A stretch of DNA of 64,000 nt from Fusobacteriota bacterium (GCA_009773805.1 WTXA01000002.1:744001-808000), one strand, 5' to 3'; positions 17,800-28,315 are shown, numbered from the stretch's first letter. The notes: generated by a model not told the origin, from the letters alone. Made by a program: numbers and translations.

Positions 17800-19258
17800 T
17801 GTCTTCAACCTCCATATCATACTCATACTCAGCTGTTTTCTCAGCACCTAATGGTATTTCACAAATATGTTTTTGACTTCCCTTTGGAACTTCCATTGGA
17901 TATTCTCCAGTGAAGCAACCTACACAATAGTCGCAGGCTGAGTTAGTAGCGATTTTCTTAACATCTTGAACACTAAGATAACCTAGTGAGTCAACACCGA
18001 TTTCCTTGGCGATTTCCTCAATGGACATATGCCAGGCTATTAGGTTTTCTTGAGTGTCTACATCAGTGCCAAAATAGCAAGGGTATTTGAAGGGAGGGGC
18101 GGATATTCTCATATGAACTTCCTTAGCACCTGCATCTCTAATTAATTGCACAATACGTTTACTAGTGGTTCCTCTAACTATAGAATCGTCTATTAATACA
18201 ACTCTTTTGTCTTTTAGGGCAGAGGCAATAGGATTAAGTTTTATTCTGACTGCTTTTTCCCTTTGTATCTGGTCAGGTTGGATAAAGGTTCTACCAACAT
18301 ATTTATTCTTTAGTAGTCCTACTCCATAAGGTATGCCAGATTGTTTGGAAAAACCTAGGGCTGCATCAAGTCCTGAATCTGGAACCCCGATAACAACATC
18401 TGCTTGAACTGGATGTTCTAGAGCCAGATAGGTGCCAGCTCTTTGTCTAGCTGTTTGGACACAAGAGCCTTCAATTACAGAGTCAGGTCTAGCGAAGTAG
18501 ACGAATTCAAAGACACATAAATGGCACTTGTTACTTACATGTGTTGTGATGCTTTTTAGTCCTGTTTCGTCGATGACTACTATTTCTCCAGGTAGTACAT
18601 CTCTAACGAAGGTAGCTCCGTTACTTTCTAAGGCACAGGTTTCTGAAGCTATCATATAGCTGTCTCCAAGTTTACCGATACTTAGTGGTCTAATGCCGTA
18701 AGGGTCTCTGGCGGCTATTAGTTTTTTAGGAGACATAACAAGGAGGCAGTAGGCTCCCTTTATTATATTCATAGTCTTTGAGATAGCTTCTTCTATGGAG
18801 TTTGAGGATAGTCTTTGTTTAGTTAATATATAGGCGATAACTTCTGTATCGCTTGTGCCTTGGAAAATTGCTCCTCCAAGTTCTAATTCTCTTCTTAATT
18901 CACCTGTATTAGTTAGGTTTCCATTGTGGGCTATAGCCATGGAACCTTTGAGGTGATTGATCATAAGTGGTTGGGCATTGCTGATCATACCTTGACCACA
19001 AGTAGCATAACGACAATGGCCTATGGCCATTTTACCTTGGCCTAGGCTTTTAAGTGTTTTTTGGTCAAAGACTTCATTGACTAGTCCGAGATTCTTATGG
19101 CCTCTGATGATACCATCTCTATTGATGGCTATACCGCAACTTTCCTGACCTCTATGTTGTAGAGCATAGAGGGCGTAGTAGGAAAGTCCGGCTACATCAT
19201 GATCATCATTATTGTAGACTCCAAAGACTCCACATTCTTCGTTTAATTTATTAAACAT
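17786..19258 (-). CDS. purF: amidophosphoribosyltransferase (Fe-S type)
   Basis: 490 residues from ATG 19258 (ribosome site GAAGAGG); an in-frame TTG at 19273 only extends into purC. The first committed enzyme of purine synthesis. The N-terminus MFNKLNEECGVFGV implies a short propeptide of eight residues, cleaved to expose Cys9 as the glutaminase nucleophile. The PRPP loop is VVLIDDSIVRGTTSKR. Cysteines in CHLC, KYPCYFGTD and ACDYCVGCF match the positions that hold a 4Fe-4S cluster in the Bacillus subtilis enzyme, which makes the protein oxygen-labile. That fits an anaerobic or microaerobic host. Confidence 0.95.
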   Translation of the reverse strand: MFNKLNEECGVFGVYNNDDHDVAGLSYYALYALQHRGQESCGIAINRDGIIRGHKNLGLVNEVFDQKTLKSLGQGKMAIGHCRYATCGQGMISNAQPLMINHLKGSMAIAHNGNLTNTGELRRELELGGAIFQGTSDTEVIAYILTKQRLSSNSIEEAISKTMNIIKGAYCLLVMSPKKLIAARDPYGIRPLSIGKLGDSYMIASETCALESNGATFVRDVLPGEIVVIDETGLKSITTHVSNKCHLCVFEFVYFARPDSVIEGSCVQTARQRAGTYLALEHPVQADVVIGVPDSGLDAALGFSKQSGIPYGVGLLKNKYVGRTFIQPDQIQREKAVRIKLNPIASALKDKRVVLIDDSIVRGTTSKRIVQLIRDAGAKEVHMRISAPPFKYPCYFGTDVDTQENLIAWHMSIEEIAKEIGVDSLGYLSVQDVKKIATNSACDYCVGCFTGEYPMEVPKGSQKHICEIPLGAEKTAEYEYDMEVEDNEEF

Positions 19259-19259
19259 T

Positions 19260-19973
19260 CTAACCTCTTCCAAGAAGTCTTTTCATAACTTCCTGATAGG
19301 CTCCTTCAACACCATCAAGATCTCTTCTGAAACGATCTTTGTCTAGTTTTTCCTTTGTTATACTATCCCAGAATCGGCAAGTATCTGGTGATATTTCATC
19401 AGCAAGGATAATTTCTCCTGAAGGTGTTCTACCAAATTCCAATTTAAAGTCGATAAGTTCAATGTTCAGGTCTTTTAGATAGTCCCCTAATATGGTATTA
19501 ATACGTAATGCATAGTTTGAGATGATAGTTATTTCCTCTGGAGTTGCAAGGGCTAGTGCTGCAATGTGATAGTCATTAATGATTGGGTCTCCTAGGGCGT
19601 CATCCTTGTAGCAGAATTCTAGTACTGTCTTGTTTAGGATTGTGCCTTCTTCAAGTCCTAGTCTTTTAGCTAAGGAGCCTGCTGCTATGTTTCTGACGAT
19701 TACTTCGATTGGTACTATTTCCACTTTTTTTACTATAGTTTCTCTGTCGTTTAGTTCTTCTAGAAAATGGGTTTTGATACCTTTTGTTTCCAACATTGTC
19801 ATTAGGTGGTTGGTTACTAGGTTATTTACTATGCCTTTGTTTTCGATTGTTCCTTTTTTCTCTCCGTTGAAGGCTGTTGCGTCATCTTTGTAGGTGACGA
19901 TATATTGATCGGGGTTGCTTGTCTTGTAGACTTTCTTAGCTTTTCCCTCATATAGTTGTTCTAATTTTTCCAT
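19260..19973 (-). CDS. purC: phosphoribosylaminoimidazole-succinocarboxamide synthase
   Basis: 237 residues, standard SAICAR synthetase length. It shows [11 protein letters not shown] at the N-terminus, [15 protein letters not shown], and the signature [10 protein letters not shown] followed by [15 protein letters not shown]. It joins aspartate to CAIR. AGGAGAT lies 9 bp before ATG. The gene overlaps purE by 13 bp and is followed by purF after one base. Confidence 0.95.
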   Translation of the reverse strand: MEKLEQLYEGKAKKVYKTSNPDQYIVTYKDDATAFNGEKKGTIENKGIVNNLVTNHLMTMLETKGIKTHFLEELNDRETIVKKVEIVPIEVIVRNIAAGSLAKRLGLEEGTILNKTVLEFCYKDDALGDPIINDYHIAALALATPEEITIISNYALRINTILGDYLKDLNIELIDFKLEFGRTPSGEIILADEISPDTCRFWDSITKEKLDKDRFRRDLDGVEGAYQEVMKRLLGRG

Positions 19974-20464
19974 GTCTTAATCTCCTCTTGTAACTTTTGG
20001 TCTTTTGCTACTACTTTAGCTGCCATTTGCTTCTTAAATTCCACTAGTTTCTTGGTTAGGTCGGGATTGCCGACTGCCAGGATTTGAACTGCTAGAATCG
20101 CGGCATTTTCAGCTCCATCAATTCCTACTGTAGCTACTGGTATGCCCGGGGGCATTTGGACTGTTGCAAGTAGAGCATCGAGTCCATCAAGACTTGATTT
20201 AATTGGGATTCCAATTACTGGCAAGCTAGTGTGTGCGGCCATTACACCAGCTAGGTGGGCAGCCATTCCTGCGGCTGCAATAATTACACCAAAGTCACTT
20301 GCTTGTGCCTTCTCGGCAAATTCGCAGGCGATCTTTGGTGTTCTGTGAGCTGACATTACGTGAATTTCGAAGTCTACTCCAAATTCCTTTAATTTTTCTG
20401 TGGCTTTTTTGACGACTTTTAGGTCGCTGTCACTTCCCATTACAATTGCAATTTTCTTGTACAT
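19961..20464 (-). CDS. purE: N5-carboxyaminoimidazole ribonucleotide mutase
   Basis: 167 residues. The N-terminal [13 protein letters not shown] (residues 9-21), the SAHRTP motif (about 44-49) and a GMAAHLAGV loop are those of PurE. It moves the carboxyl group of N5-CAIR to make CAIR; no purK is nearby, so the class (I or II) cannot be fixed from context. It is the first gene of the purine operon, downstream of a promoter with two operator-like dyads. Confidence 0.93.
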   Translation of the reverse strand: MYKKIAIVMGSDSDLKVVKKATEKLKEFGVDFEIHVMSAHRTPKIACEFAEKAQASDFGVIIAAAGMAAHLAGVMAAHTSLPVIGIPIKSSLDGLDALLATVQMPPGIPVATVGIDGAENAAILAVQILAVGNPDLTKKLVEFKKQMAAKVVAKDQKLQEEIKTWKN

Positions 20465-20493
20465 TCTTCACTCCTTAGTCTAAAATTTTAAAT

Positions 20494-20521
20494 GTATACG
20501 TTTACAAATGAATACGTTTTC
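20494..20521 (-). promoter_or_regulatory. tandem ACGT-centred dyads, candidate purine operator
   Basis: GTATACGTTTAC (20494-20505) and GAATACGTTTTC (20510-20521) are two near-palindromes, 16 bp centre to centre, lying just downstream of the -10 box of the purE promoter. Their shape resembles operators of LacI-family repressors. They do not match the Bacillus PurBox (CCGAAC core). No purine riboswitch is visible in this leader. Confidence 0.5.
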
Positions 20522-20550
20522 ATTATATACCTCTAAAGTCATTTTGTTAA
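20522..20550 (-). promoter_or_regulatory. promoter of the purine operon
   Basis: On the - strand TTAACA (20550-20545), 17-bp spacer and TATAAT (20527-20522), 58 bp before the purE start. Confidence 0.7.
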
Positions 20551-20590
20551 GAGCTTATGCATGTATTTTTTATCTTTTTCCTTAGTATAA

Positions 20591-22139
<1,549 letters not shown>

Positions 22140-22148
22140 GGTTAATAG

Positions 22149-22178
22149 AGACACGTGGTTTTGGCTGCGTGTCTTTTG
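22149..22178 (+). terminator. intrinsic terminator after guaB
   Basis: AGACACG (22149-22155) / CGTGTCT (22168-22174) stem with a 12-nt loop and a following TTT. Confidence 0.7.
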
Positions 22179-22206
22179 TATATATTTGAATAGGAAGGTG
22201 AGTAGG

Positions 22207-23598
22207 ATGTTTAAGGAAGTTTTTGAAGGACAAAGAGAATATTTCAGATCTGGTAAGACTTATGATATTGAAGTTCGGAAGTCAATTATTAAAGTAGTTA
22301 GAAAGAAGATTATTGATCAGGAATCTAGGATACTAGAGGCTTTAAAATTAGATCTCAATAAAAGTGAGCAGGAAGCCTATATTACAGAAATACTTCCAGT
22401 AATGAATGAGATTGATTATACATTAAAACATCTATCAAAATGGGGGAGGAAGAAGAGATTAAAGGGGACTTTGTTTAGTCCTTTTTCTTCATACTATACT
22501 ATAGCTGAGCCGAAGGGCCAGGTTCTTGTGGTGTCTCCTTTTAATTATCCCTTTCAGTTGACCCTTATTCCTTTAGTGTCCGCTTTAGCAGCTGGTAATA
22601 CGGTTATCTTAAAGGTATCGGAGATTAGTTCTCATACTGGTAGGTTGCTGGTGGAGTTGTTTGGTGCTTTGTTTAGTGAAGAGTTGGTTTTTTGTACTGA
22701 TGTGGATCCATCTGGTTTTGATGATTTATTTGAGTTGCCATATAATCATGTGTTTTTTACTGGGAGTACTAGAATTGGTAGGGAGATTTATTGTCTTGGG
22801 GCGAGATATTTGTCGAGTATGACTTTGGAACTTGGTGGGAAGAGTCCGGCTATTGTTCATAGGTCTGCTAATTTAAAGTTGGCTGCTAGGAAGATTGTTT
22901 GGGGTAAGTTCTTGAATGCTGGTCAGACTTGTATTGCTCCAGATTATTTGTTAGTAGATAGGTCAGTTAGGGCTGAGTTTCTTAACTTATTGATAGAGGA
23001 GATAAAAAGTCAGTTAAATAGTGCATTGGATAATGAAGCTTATGGTAAAATAGTCAGTGAAAAACATTTTTGGCGATTGGTTGGTCTTTTGGAGAGGGAG
23101 AAGGTCTTTTATGGCGGTGGTCATGATGAGTCGACTTTGAAGATAGAGCCTACTTTGGTGGAAGATATTTCGCATAACTCTAGATTGCTAAGTGAGGAGA
23201 TTTTTGGACCGGTATTACCTGTCCTTTATTTTGATGATGACGGTGATGGTGATGCTCTTGGTAATAAGGTTCTTGATGTGGTTGGTAGAAATCCTGAGCC
23301 TCTTGCTTTGTATGTGTTTAGTGAGGATAGGTTTTTTGTTGATTTTGTTGTGAATCGTGTGCGGGCTGGTGGTTGTTGTGTTAATGATGTGTTGGTGCAT
23401 TTGTTGAGTGTTGATGTGCCTTTTGGTGGGCGTGGTAGTTCTGGTCTTGGTAGTTATCATGGTGTTCATGGGTTTTTGGCATTTAGTCATGTTAAGAGTG
23501 TTTGTAGAACTCCTGGGTGGTTTGATTTGTCTATGAGGTATGAACGTGGTAGTTTATCGAAGTTTGTGAAGTTGTTGAAGAAATTTAAGGGTTGGTAG
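22207..23598 (+). CDS. aldehyde dehydrogenase (class-3/ALDH3-like)
   Basis: 463 residues from ATG 22207 (GGAAGGTGAG upstream); the frame stays open far upstream but that part is antisense-like guaB overlap. Features: SPFNYPFQLTLIPLVSALAAGN, FTGSTRIGREI cofactor contact, catalytic Glu in LELGGKSPA (about 208), catalytic Cys in NAGQTCIAPDY (about 242), and the late FGGRGSSGLGSYHG. The short form and the N-terminal region SEQEAYITEILPVMNEIDYTL fit the ALDH3 branch that oxidises medium or long-chain aldehydes. From about 22600 on, the coding strand becomes very rich in G and T. Confidence 0.9.
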   Translation: MFKEVFEGQREYFRSGKTYDIEVRKSIIKVVRKKIIDQESRILEALKLDLNKSEQEAYITEILPVMNEIDYTLKHLSKWGRKKRLKGTLFSPFSSYYTIAEPKGQVLVVSPFNYPFQLTLIPLVSALAAGNTVILKVSEISSHTGRLLVELFGALFSEELVFCTDVDPSGFDDLFELPYNHVFFTGSTRIGREIYCLGARYLSSMTLELGGKSPAIVHRSANLKLAARKIVWGKFLNAGQTCIAPDYLLVDRSVRAEFLNLLIEEIKSQLNSALDNEAYGKIVSEKHFWRLVGLLEREKVFYGGGHDESTLKIEPTLVEDISHNSRLLSEEIFGPVLPVLYFDDDGDGDALGNKVLDVVGRNPEPLALYVFSEDRFFVDFVVNRVRAGGCCVNDVLVHLLSVDVPFGGRGSSGLGSYHGVHGFLAFSHVKSVCRTPGWFDLSMRYERGSLSKFVKLLKKFKGW

Positions 23599-23605
23599 GT
23601 GTTTT

Positions 23606-24406
23606 ATGGTAGGTGCTATTGTTGGGGATATAGTTGGTTCTGTTTATGAGTGGGATAATCATAAGAGTGTGGATTTCCCTTTTTTTGTGGATAGGTGTTT
23701 TTTTACTGATGATTCTATTATGACTGTGGCTGTGGCTGATGCTTTGTTGTCTCTTGGAGAGAGGGATCTTTTTGATGATGATTTGGTTAGGGGTGCTGTT
23801 AGGGCTGCTTTGGTTAGTTATGGTAGGAGTTATCCTGATGCTGATTATGGTTCTTTTTTTAAGGAGTGGATTTTTGCTGAGGAGCAGTTGCCTTATGGTA
23901 GTTATGGTAATGGTTCTGCTATGAGGGTTTCGTCTACAGCTTATTTTGCTTCTGATTTAGAGGGTGTTTTGAGACTTGCTCGTTTGTCTGCTGAGGTGAC
24001 TCATAATCATCCTGAGGGTATTAAGGGTGCGGAGGCTGTGGCTGGTTGTATATATTTGGCTAGGACTGGTGCAGATAAGGGTGCTATTAGGTCTTTTGTG
24101 GAGTCTTCGTATTATGGTGTTAGTTTTAGTCTTGATGATATTAGGGCGGAGTATGTTTTTGATGTTAGTTGTCAGGGTAGTGTTCCTATTGCTATTAGGG
24201 CTTTTCTTGAGGGTGATTGTTTTGAGTCTGTGGTGAGGCTTGCTGTTTCTATGGGTGGTGATAGTGATACTATTGCTGCTATGGCTGGTAGTATTGCTGA
24301 GGCTTTTTATGGTGTGCCTGTTGAGTTTGAGGTGGTTGCTTTGTCTAGGCTTGATGTTTGGTTGAGGGCTGTTGTGAAGAGGTTTTATCAGAGGGTGATT
24401 GTTTAA
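23606..24406 (+). CDS. ADP-ribosylglycohydrolase family protein
   Basis: 266 residues. It shows the N-terminal GAIVGDIVGSVYEW, the metal site FTDDS (about residue 32), TYGNGSAMR-like YGNGSAMRVS, and the C-terminal GGDSDTIAAMAG (about 217), the two-Mg site of the DraG/ARH family. Such enzymes remove ADP-ribose from protein or nucleic acid. No ADP-ribosyltransferase is nearby. It follows the aldehyde dehydrogenase by 7 bp. Its coding strand is extremely G+T-rich (46 of 60 bases counted in 24181-24240). Confidence 0.92.
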   Translation: MVGAIVGDIVGSVYEWDNHKSVDFPFFVDRCFFTDDSIMTVAVADALLSLGERDLFDDDLVRGAVRAALVSYGRSYPDADYGSFFKEWIFAEEQLPYGSYGNGSAMRVSSTAYFASDLEGVLRLARLSAEVTHNHPEGIKGAEAVAGCIYLARTGADKGAIRSFVESSYYGVSFSLDDIRAEYVFDVSCQGSVPIAIRAFLEGDCFESVVRLAVSMGGDSDTIAAMAGSIAEAFYGVPVEFEVVALSRLDVWLRAVVKRFYQRVIV

Positions 24407-24479
24407 TTTGACAAATGCTTTTTTAATTGTTATTTTTAGGTTAGATAAGGTTAAATATGGTGATAAGGGGGAATGTATT

Positions 24480-24695
24480 ATGATGAAGAATCAAAGTAAT
24501 GTGGAAAGACTTATTAGGAGTATTGTTGGTTTGGTATTGTTGCTTTTAACTGTGTTTGTTGGTGGGGTGCTGCAGATAGTTTTGATTGTTATTGGGGCTA
24601 TTATGTTAGCAACTGGTCTGATCGGTTTTTGTCCTATATATAAGGTTTTGGGTAGAAATACTAGGGATGAAAATGTTGGAGTTAAGAAGAGATAG
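24480..24695 (+). CDS. DUF2892-like small membrane protein
   Basis: 71 residues from ATG 24480, eight bases after AAGGGGG. The N-terminal NVERLIRSIVGLVLLLLT, a second helix and the LIGFCPIYKVLGRNT end match the DUF2892 two-helix inner-membrane family (as in the tail of YgaP rhodaneses). Function unknown. ATG 24483 is equally possible. Confidence 0.8.
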   Translation: MMKNQSNVERLIRSIVGLVLLLLTVFVGGVLQIVLIVIGAIMLATGLIGFCPIYKVLGRNTRDENVGVKKR

Positions 24696-24730
24696 TTTTA
24701 ATTGACAGTTATTATTTTAGTTAAGTATTA

Positions 24731-24768
24731 AACAACTCATTTAGTTTAGGCTAAGTGGGTTGTTTTTT
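24731..24768 (+). terminator. intrinsic terminator
   Basis: AACAACTCATTTAG (24731-24744) pairs with CTAAGTGGGTTGTT (24751-24764) with some G-T pairs, then a T-run. It separates the upstream genes from the capsule region. The spacer 24769-24908 is AT-rich and holds a plausible TACAAT (24842-24847) but no good -35. Confidence 0.75.
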
Positions 24769-24908
24769 GTACTTTGTTGCCTTTTTTTTTAAAATATAAT
24801 CATATTTTACGTTTTGAAAATTTATATTTGTGATTATGTGTTACAATGTACATATCTATGGTTATGTAAAATTATATTTTATTAAATATATATTTAGGGG
24901 GTAGTTTA

Positions 24909-25583
24909 GTGGAAGATATGTCAGAATTGGATTTAAATGAACTTTTTCATAGGTTGAAGAAAAGATTGGGTATGATTATTTTTATTACCTTGTTGATTGC
25001 TGGGGCTGCTTTTGTTGTTAGTTATTTTGTTATTAGTCCTAAGTATGAAGCTAAGATTAGCATTATTATTGGTAAGGAGGATACTTCTAAGGAGACTACT
25101 AGTTCTGATGTGACTATGTATCAGAGTTTGATGCAGACTTATAGGAGTATTGCGATGACTAATATGGTGGCAGAGAATGCTGCTAGTAAGCTAAAAAGTA
25201 TTGAGACTGAAGATTTGCTTAAGAATACTACTGTTACTACTGAGTCTGGGACTATGATTATGAGTATTGCTGTTAGAGATGGTAATCCTGAGTTGGCTCA
25301 TAGGGCTGTTGAGGCTTATGGTGCTTCTTTTATTGATAGGGCAGGAGAGCTGATGCCTAGTGGTGAGGTTACTATTATGGATAGTAGTAAAGTGCCGACT
25401 GAGGCTGTTAGTCCTAATGTAAAGTTGAATGTTGCTATTGGTTTTATGGTTGGTCTTATGGGTTCTGTTGGTTTGGCTTTGTTGCTGGAGCATTTTAAGA
25501 ATACTTTGGTTACGATTGAGGATGTTGAGCGTAATTTGGGTATTACTGTTATTGGTATTATTCCTGAAAGGGAGGAAGATTAA
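24909..25583 (+). CDS. capsule chain-length / BY-kinase activator (YveK/CapA, Wzz domain)
   Basis: 224 residues with membrane helices near residues 19-40 and 183-203 and an extracellular loop between, the Wzz-type layout. The C-terminal tail (HFKNTLVTIEDVERNLGITVIGIIPE) is the cytoplasmic segment that activates the partner kinase. Start: GTG 24909, seven bases after AGGGGG; ATG 24918 is possible. It is the first gene of the polysaccharide region, and its stop overlaps the kinase start (TAATG). The sequence NTMYSSLMATY-like stretch of the 59463 paralogue corresponds to VTMYQSLMQTY here. Confidence 0.9.
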   Translation: MEDMSELDLNELFHRLKKRLGMIIFITLLIAGAAFVVSYFVISPKYEAKISIIIGKEDTSKETTSSDVTMYQSLMQTYRSIAMTNMVAENAASKLKSIETEDLLKNTTVTTESGTMIMSIAVRDGNPELAHRAVEAYGASFIDRAGELMPSGEVTIMDSSKVPTEAVSPNVKLNVAIGFMVGLMGSVGLALLLEHFKNTLVTIEDVERNLGITVIGIIPEREED

Positions 25584-26335
25584 TGGAAAGATTAATTATG
25601 GAAAAGAAGCCTAAGTCGCCAATTTCTGAGGCTTATAGGACTATTAGGACTAATATTGAGTTTTCTTCTATTGATGTTGAAGTAAGGAAGATGTTGATTA
25701 CTAGTTCAGGTCCTGGTGAGAGTAAGTCTACGACTGCTTCAAATTTGGCAGTGGCTTTTGCTCAGTCTGGAAAGAAAACTTTGCTTATTGATGGTGATTT
25801 AAGGAAGCCTACTGTTTTTAAGTTTTTTAATATTTCTAATAGGATGGGTCTTTCTAATGTGATTGTGGATGGTGTGAATATTCTTAATCCATCGACTGCT
25901 AAGATTGATGGGCTTGGTCTTGATGAGGTGATTCATCATTATAGTGATAAGCTTGATGTTTTGACTTCTGGTACTATTCCGCCTAATCCTTCTGAGATTG
26001 TTGGTTCTAATAAGATGAGGATTTTTATTGAGTCTATGGCTAAAAAGTATGATCGAGTTATTATTGATGCTCCGCCTGTTAATGCTGTTACTGATGCTCA
26101 GTTGTTGTCTACTATGGTGGATGGTGTTTTGTTTGTGGTGGGTTCTGAGATTACTCATATTGATGGTGCCAAGAGGGCGATGGAGTTGTTGAATCATGTT
26201 AATGCTAAGGTTCTAGGGGTTATTTTGACTAGGGTTAAGAAGAGTAATAGTAAGAATGGTTTTAATGGGTATTATAATTATTATTCTAATGAGGATAAGA
26301 AGTCTGAGAACAAGAAGAATAGAAGGAATAAGTAA
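25583..26335 (+). CDS. bacterial tyrosine kinase of capsule synthesis (CpsD/CapB-like)
   Basis: 250 residues. The N-terminal EAYRTIRTNIEFSS is the usual oligomerisation motif, Walker A is SSGPGESKSTTASN (about residues 37-50), Walker A' is LLIDGDLRKP and Walker B is VIIDAPP. The C-terminus has the autophosphorylated tyrosine cluster (NGYYNYYSN). In Firmicutes this kinase works with the separate membrane activator, here the preceding gene, to control polymer length and export. It is coupled to both neighbours by TAATG overlaps. Confidence 0.93.
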   Translation: MERLIMEKKPKSPISEAYRTIRTNIEFSSIDVEVRKMLITSSGPGESKSTTASNLAVAFAQSGKKTLLIDGDLRKPTVFKFFNISNRMGLSNVIVDGVNILNPSTAKIDGLGLDEVIHHYSDKLDVLTSGTIPPNPSEIVGSNKMRIFIESMAKKYDRVIIDAPPVNAVTDAQLLSTMVDGVLFVVGSEITHIDGAKRAMELLNHVNAKVLGVILTRVKKSNSKNGFNGYYNYYSNEDKKSENKKNRRNK

Positions 26336-27096
26336 TGGTTGATGTTCATTCGCATCTTTTGCCTTTGGTTGATGATGGTGCTATAGATATTGATGATATG
26401 AATGGGATGTTGGATATTTATCTTGGTGAGGGTGTTGATAGTATTGTAGCTACTCCTCATTTTAAGAGTGGTATTTATATGAATAGTTATGAGAAGGTTT
26501 GTTTGTGTATTGATGTTCTTGGTCTTTCTGGTCGGGTTTTACCTGGGCAGGAGGTTTTTCTTGATAAGGATACTTTAGGGTATTGCAAGGAGGGTTTGAT
26601 CAGGGGGATTAATGGTGGTAGTTATTTGTTGGTAGAGTTGGCTTTTGATAAGTTTAGGGTTGATTATTTGAGCTATGTGATTGAGCTGATAGACTTTGGT
26701 TTTAGGGTGGTTATCGCTCATCCTGAGCGTTATGCTTATTTTTCAAAGAATCCTTCTCTTCTTGATGATTTTATTAGGGTTGGTTGTTTTTTTCAGATTA
26801 ATTCGGGTAGTTTTCTTGGATTATTTGGAAAGGATGTTAAGGATTTTGCTTTTTTGTTAGCTCGTAGTGGGCTGGTTGATTTTGTGGGCTCTGATGCTCA
26901 TGGTAGTGTAAAGAGGGTGCCAAGATTGAAGGTTGCTTTACAAATATTGGATAAGGCTAAGGCAGGTCTTGGAAGTATAGTTGAGAGTAATGCTAAGTCC
27001 TTGGTGCTTGATGAGTTATTGGTTGTTCAGAAGAGAAAGCCACTTGCTGATAAACGTAAGAGTGTTAAGCTTGGTGCTTTCAAATTTTTCAAATAA
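26335..27096 (+). CDS. PHP-type tyrosine-protein phosphatase (CpsB/YwqE-like)
   Basis: 253 residues. DVHSHLLPLVDDGAID at the N-terminus supplies the first metal ligands, VIAHPERYAYF and VGSDAHGS the later ones, as in PHP phosphatases that dephosphorylate the BY-kinase. Together with the two preceding genes it forms the capsule phospho-control triad. Confidence 0.93.
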   Translation: MVDVHSHLLPLVDDGAIDIDDMNGMLDIYLGEGVDSIVATPHFKSGIYMNSYEKVCLCIDVLGLSGRVLPGQEVFLDKDTLGYCKEGLIRGINGGSYLLVELAFDKFRVDYLSYVIELIDFGFRVVIAHPERYAYFSKNPSLLDDFIRVGCFFQINSGSFLGLFGKDVKDFAFLLARSGLVDFVGSDAHGSVKRVPRLKVALQILDKAKAGLGSIVESNAKSLVLDELLVVQKRKPLADKRKSVKLGAFKFFK

Positions 27097-27145
27097 GAAT
27101 TACTAGTGGTTAAAAATATTACTTAACGTATTAAAGGAGTTTAAA

Positions 27146-28129
27146 TTGGGAAGAATTATGAATAAGAATAAGAATGAAAAAGAGAAAGAGAGTTTTTTTC
27201 ATAATCTTGTAAATAAGAAATGGAAGAAAGCTTTATTAATAGTGTTTGGATTGCTGCTTATTATTGGTATATCTGCTTTTGTATATTTACAGTTGCTTTT
27301 GGGGTCAATGGAAAAAGTAGAGATTTCTACTAGTAATGAAGATCTTGGAATATCTGAAGAAGAAACAGCTTATCATAATCAAACAGATGCAGTTACTAAT
27401 ATTGCTTTTTTTGGTATTGATTCATTTGATGGAACAAAGGGTAGAAGTGATTCCATTATGATTGTTACTATTGATGAGAACACAAAGAAAATCAAGTTGA
27501 CATCAATTCCAAGAGACTCATATGTAAACATACCTGGAAGAGGTATGGATAAAATTAATCATGCATATGCTTTTGGAGGACCACAACTTGCATTAAATAC
27601 TTTAAATAGTAATTTTGGACTTGATATTAAATATTTTGCTACAGTTAATTTTACTTCTCTTCCAAAGATTATTGATGCATTGGGTGGTATTAGTATTACT
27701 GTTACTGCTCAAGAAGCAGGGTCGAATAGTATTCCGGGTATTACTAGGGCGGGTACTTATCAAATGAGTGGTAAACAGGCACTTAGTTTTTCTAGAATCA
27801 GAAAGATAGATAATGATTTTGAAAGAGGTCGTCGTCAAAGAGATGTTATACAGGCGTTAATTAGTAAGATGTTGAATCAGCCTGTTTCGTCTTATCCTAA
27901 ATCTTTAAGTACCATATTGCCATTGGTTACGACTAATATGAAATCATCTGAAGTATTATCAATTGGATCATCAGCTGTCACTAAGGGTATTAATAATATT
28001 GAACAGGGTCGTTATCCTCTTGCTGAAATGGCTGGTGGCAAAATGATTAATGGGGTGTATTATTATGTTTTTGATATAGAGGCAACGAAGGAATTGATTT
28101 CTAAGTATATTTATTTTGATCAAAAATAG
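27146..28129 (+). CDS. LytR-CpsA-Psr (LCP) family glycopolymer transferase
   Basis: 327 residues with a single membrane helix (about 29-49). The LCP domain shows the SDSIMIVTID strand, TSIPRDSYVNIPG with the key Arg/Asp, DKINHAYAFGG, and RIRKIDNDFERGRRQRDVI. LCP enzymes attach capsule or teichoic polymers from the lipid carrier to peptidoglycan, outside the membrane. TTG 27146 is six bases after GGAG; ATG 27158 is an alternative. A decayed copy of this same gene lies at 42901-43035. Confidence 0.9.
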   Translation: MGRIMNKNKNEKEKESFFHNLVNKKWKKALLIVFGLLLIIGISAFVYLQLLLGSMEKVEISTSNEDLGISEEETAYHNQTDAVTNIAFFGIDSFDGTKGRSDSIMIVTIDENTKKIKLTSIPRDSYVNIPGRGMDKINHAYAFGGPQLALNTLNSNFGLDIKYFATVNFTSLPKIIDALGGISITVTAQEAGSNSIPGITRAGTYQMSGKQALSFSRIRKIDNDFERGRRQRDVIQALISKMLNQPVSSYPKSLSTILPLVTTNMKSSEVLSIGSSAVTKGINNIEQGRYPLAEMAGGKMINGVYYYVFDIEATKELISKYIYFDQK

Positions 28130-28161
28130 TTGTTGTTAACTTAGTATAGAGAAGATAAATT

Positions 28162-28315
28162 ATGGGTATGAATGTTTTTTATTAGACGTTTTTGGATGAT
28201 GGTGACTGATATTGTGTATCAAATATAGTTGTTATATATTTCTGATGTTAGTTTGCTATGGACTGTGTTTAAGGTTATCAAGAGGGCTAATATTGTTGAA
28301 GTTACAAAAGAGTAA
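28162..28315 (+). pseudogene. scar of a capD-like gene fused to the tail of a sugar-transferase gene
   Basis: Directly after the LCP gene, 28175-28213 reads FF-I-RRFWMMVTDI, which aligns with FFRRFWMMLVDI at the start of the intact capD-like gene at 43070. The DNA upstream of both also aligns. A stop and frame change interrupt it. Then 28241-28315 reads SDVSLLWTVFKVIKRANIVE and a stop, which resembles the end of the sugar transferase at 44948 (MDV..FFGTVVKVLRTDGIVE). So an LCP-capD-sugar transferase cassette collapsed here by an internal deletion of about 2.4 kb. The next 24 bases to the GT2 gene hold its ribosome site. Confidence 0.75.

Noticed and set aside
17799-17847. Longer N-terminus for purM (and similar extensions for purF, guaB, pstC, capF, ogt)
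   Set aside because: The added residues come from overlap with the upstream gene or leader, and good ribosome sites stand before the internal start codons.
23215-23490. Threonine/asparagine-rich open frame on the - strand inside the aldehyde dehydrogenase gene
   Set aside because: It is a shadow of the strongly G+T-biased coding strand; the reverse strand is A+C-rich and naturally open, with low-complexity protein.
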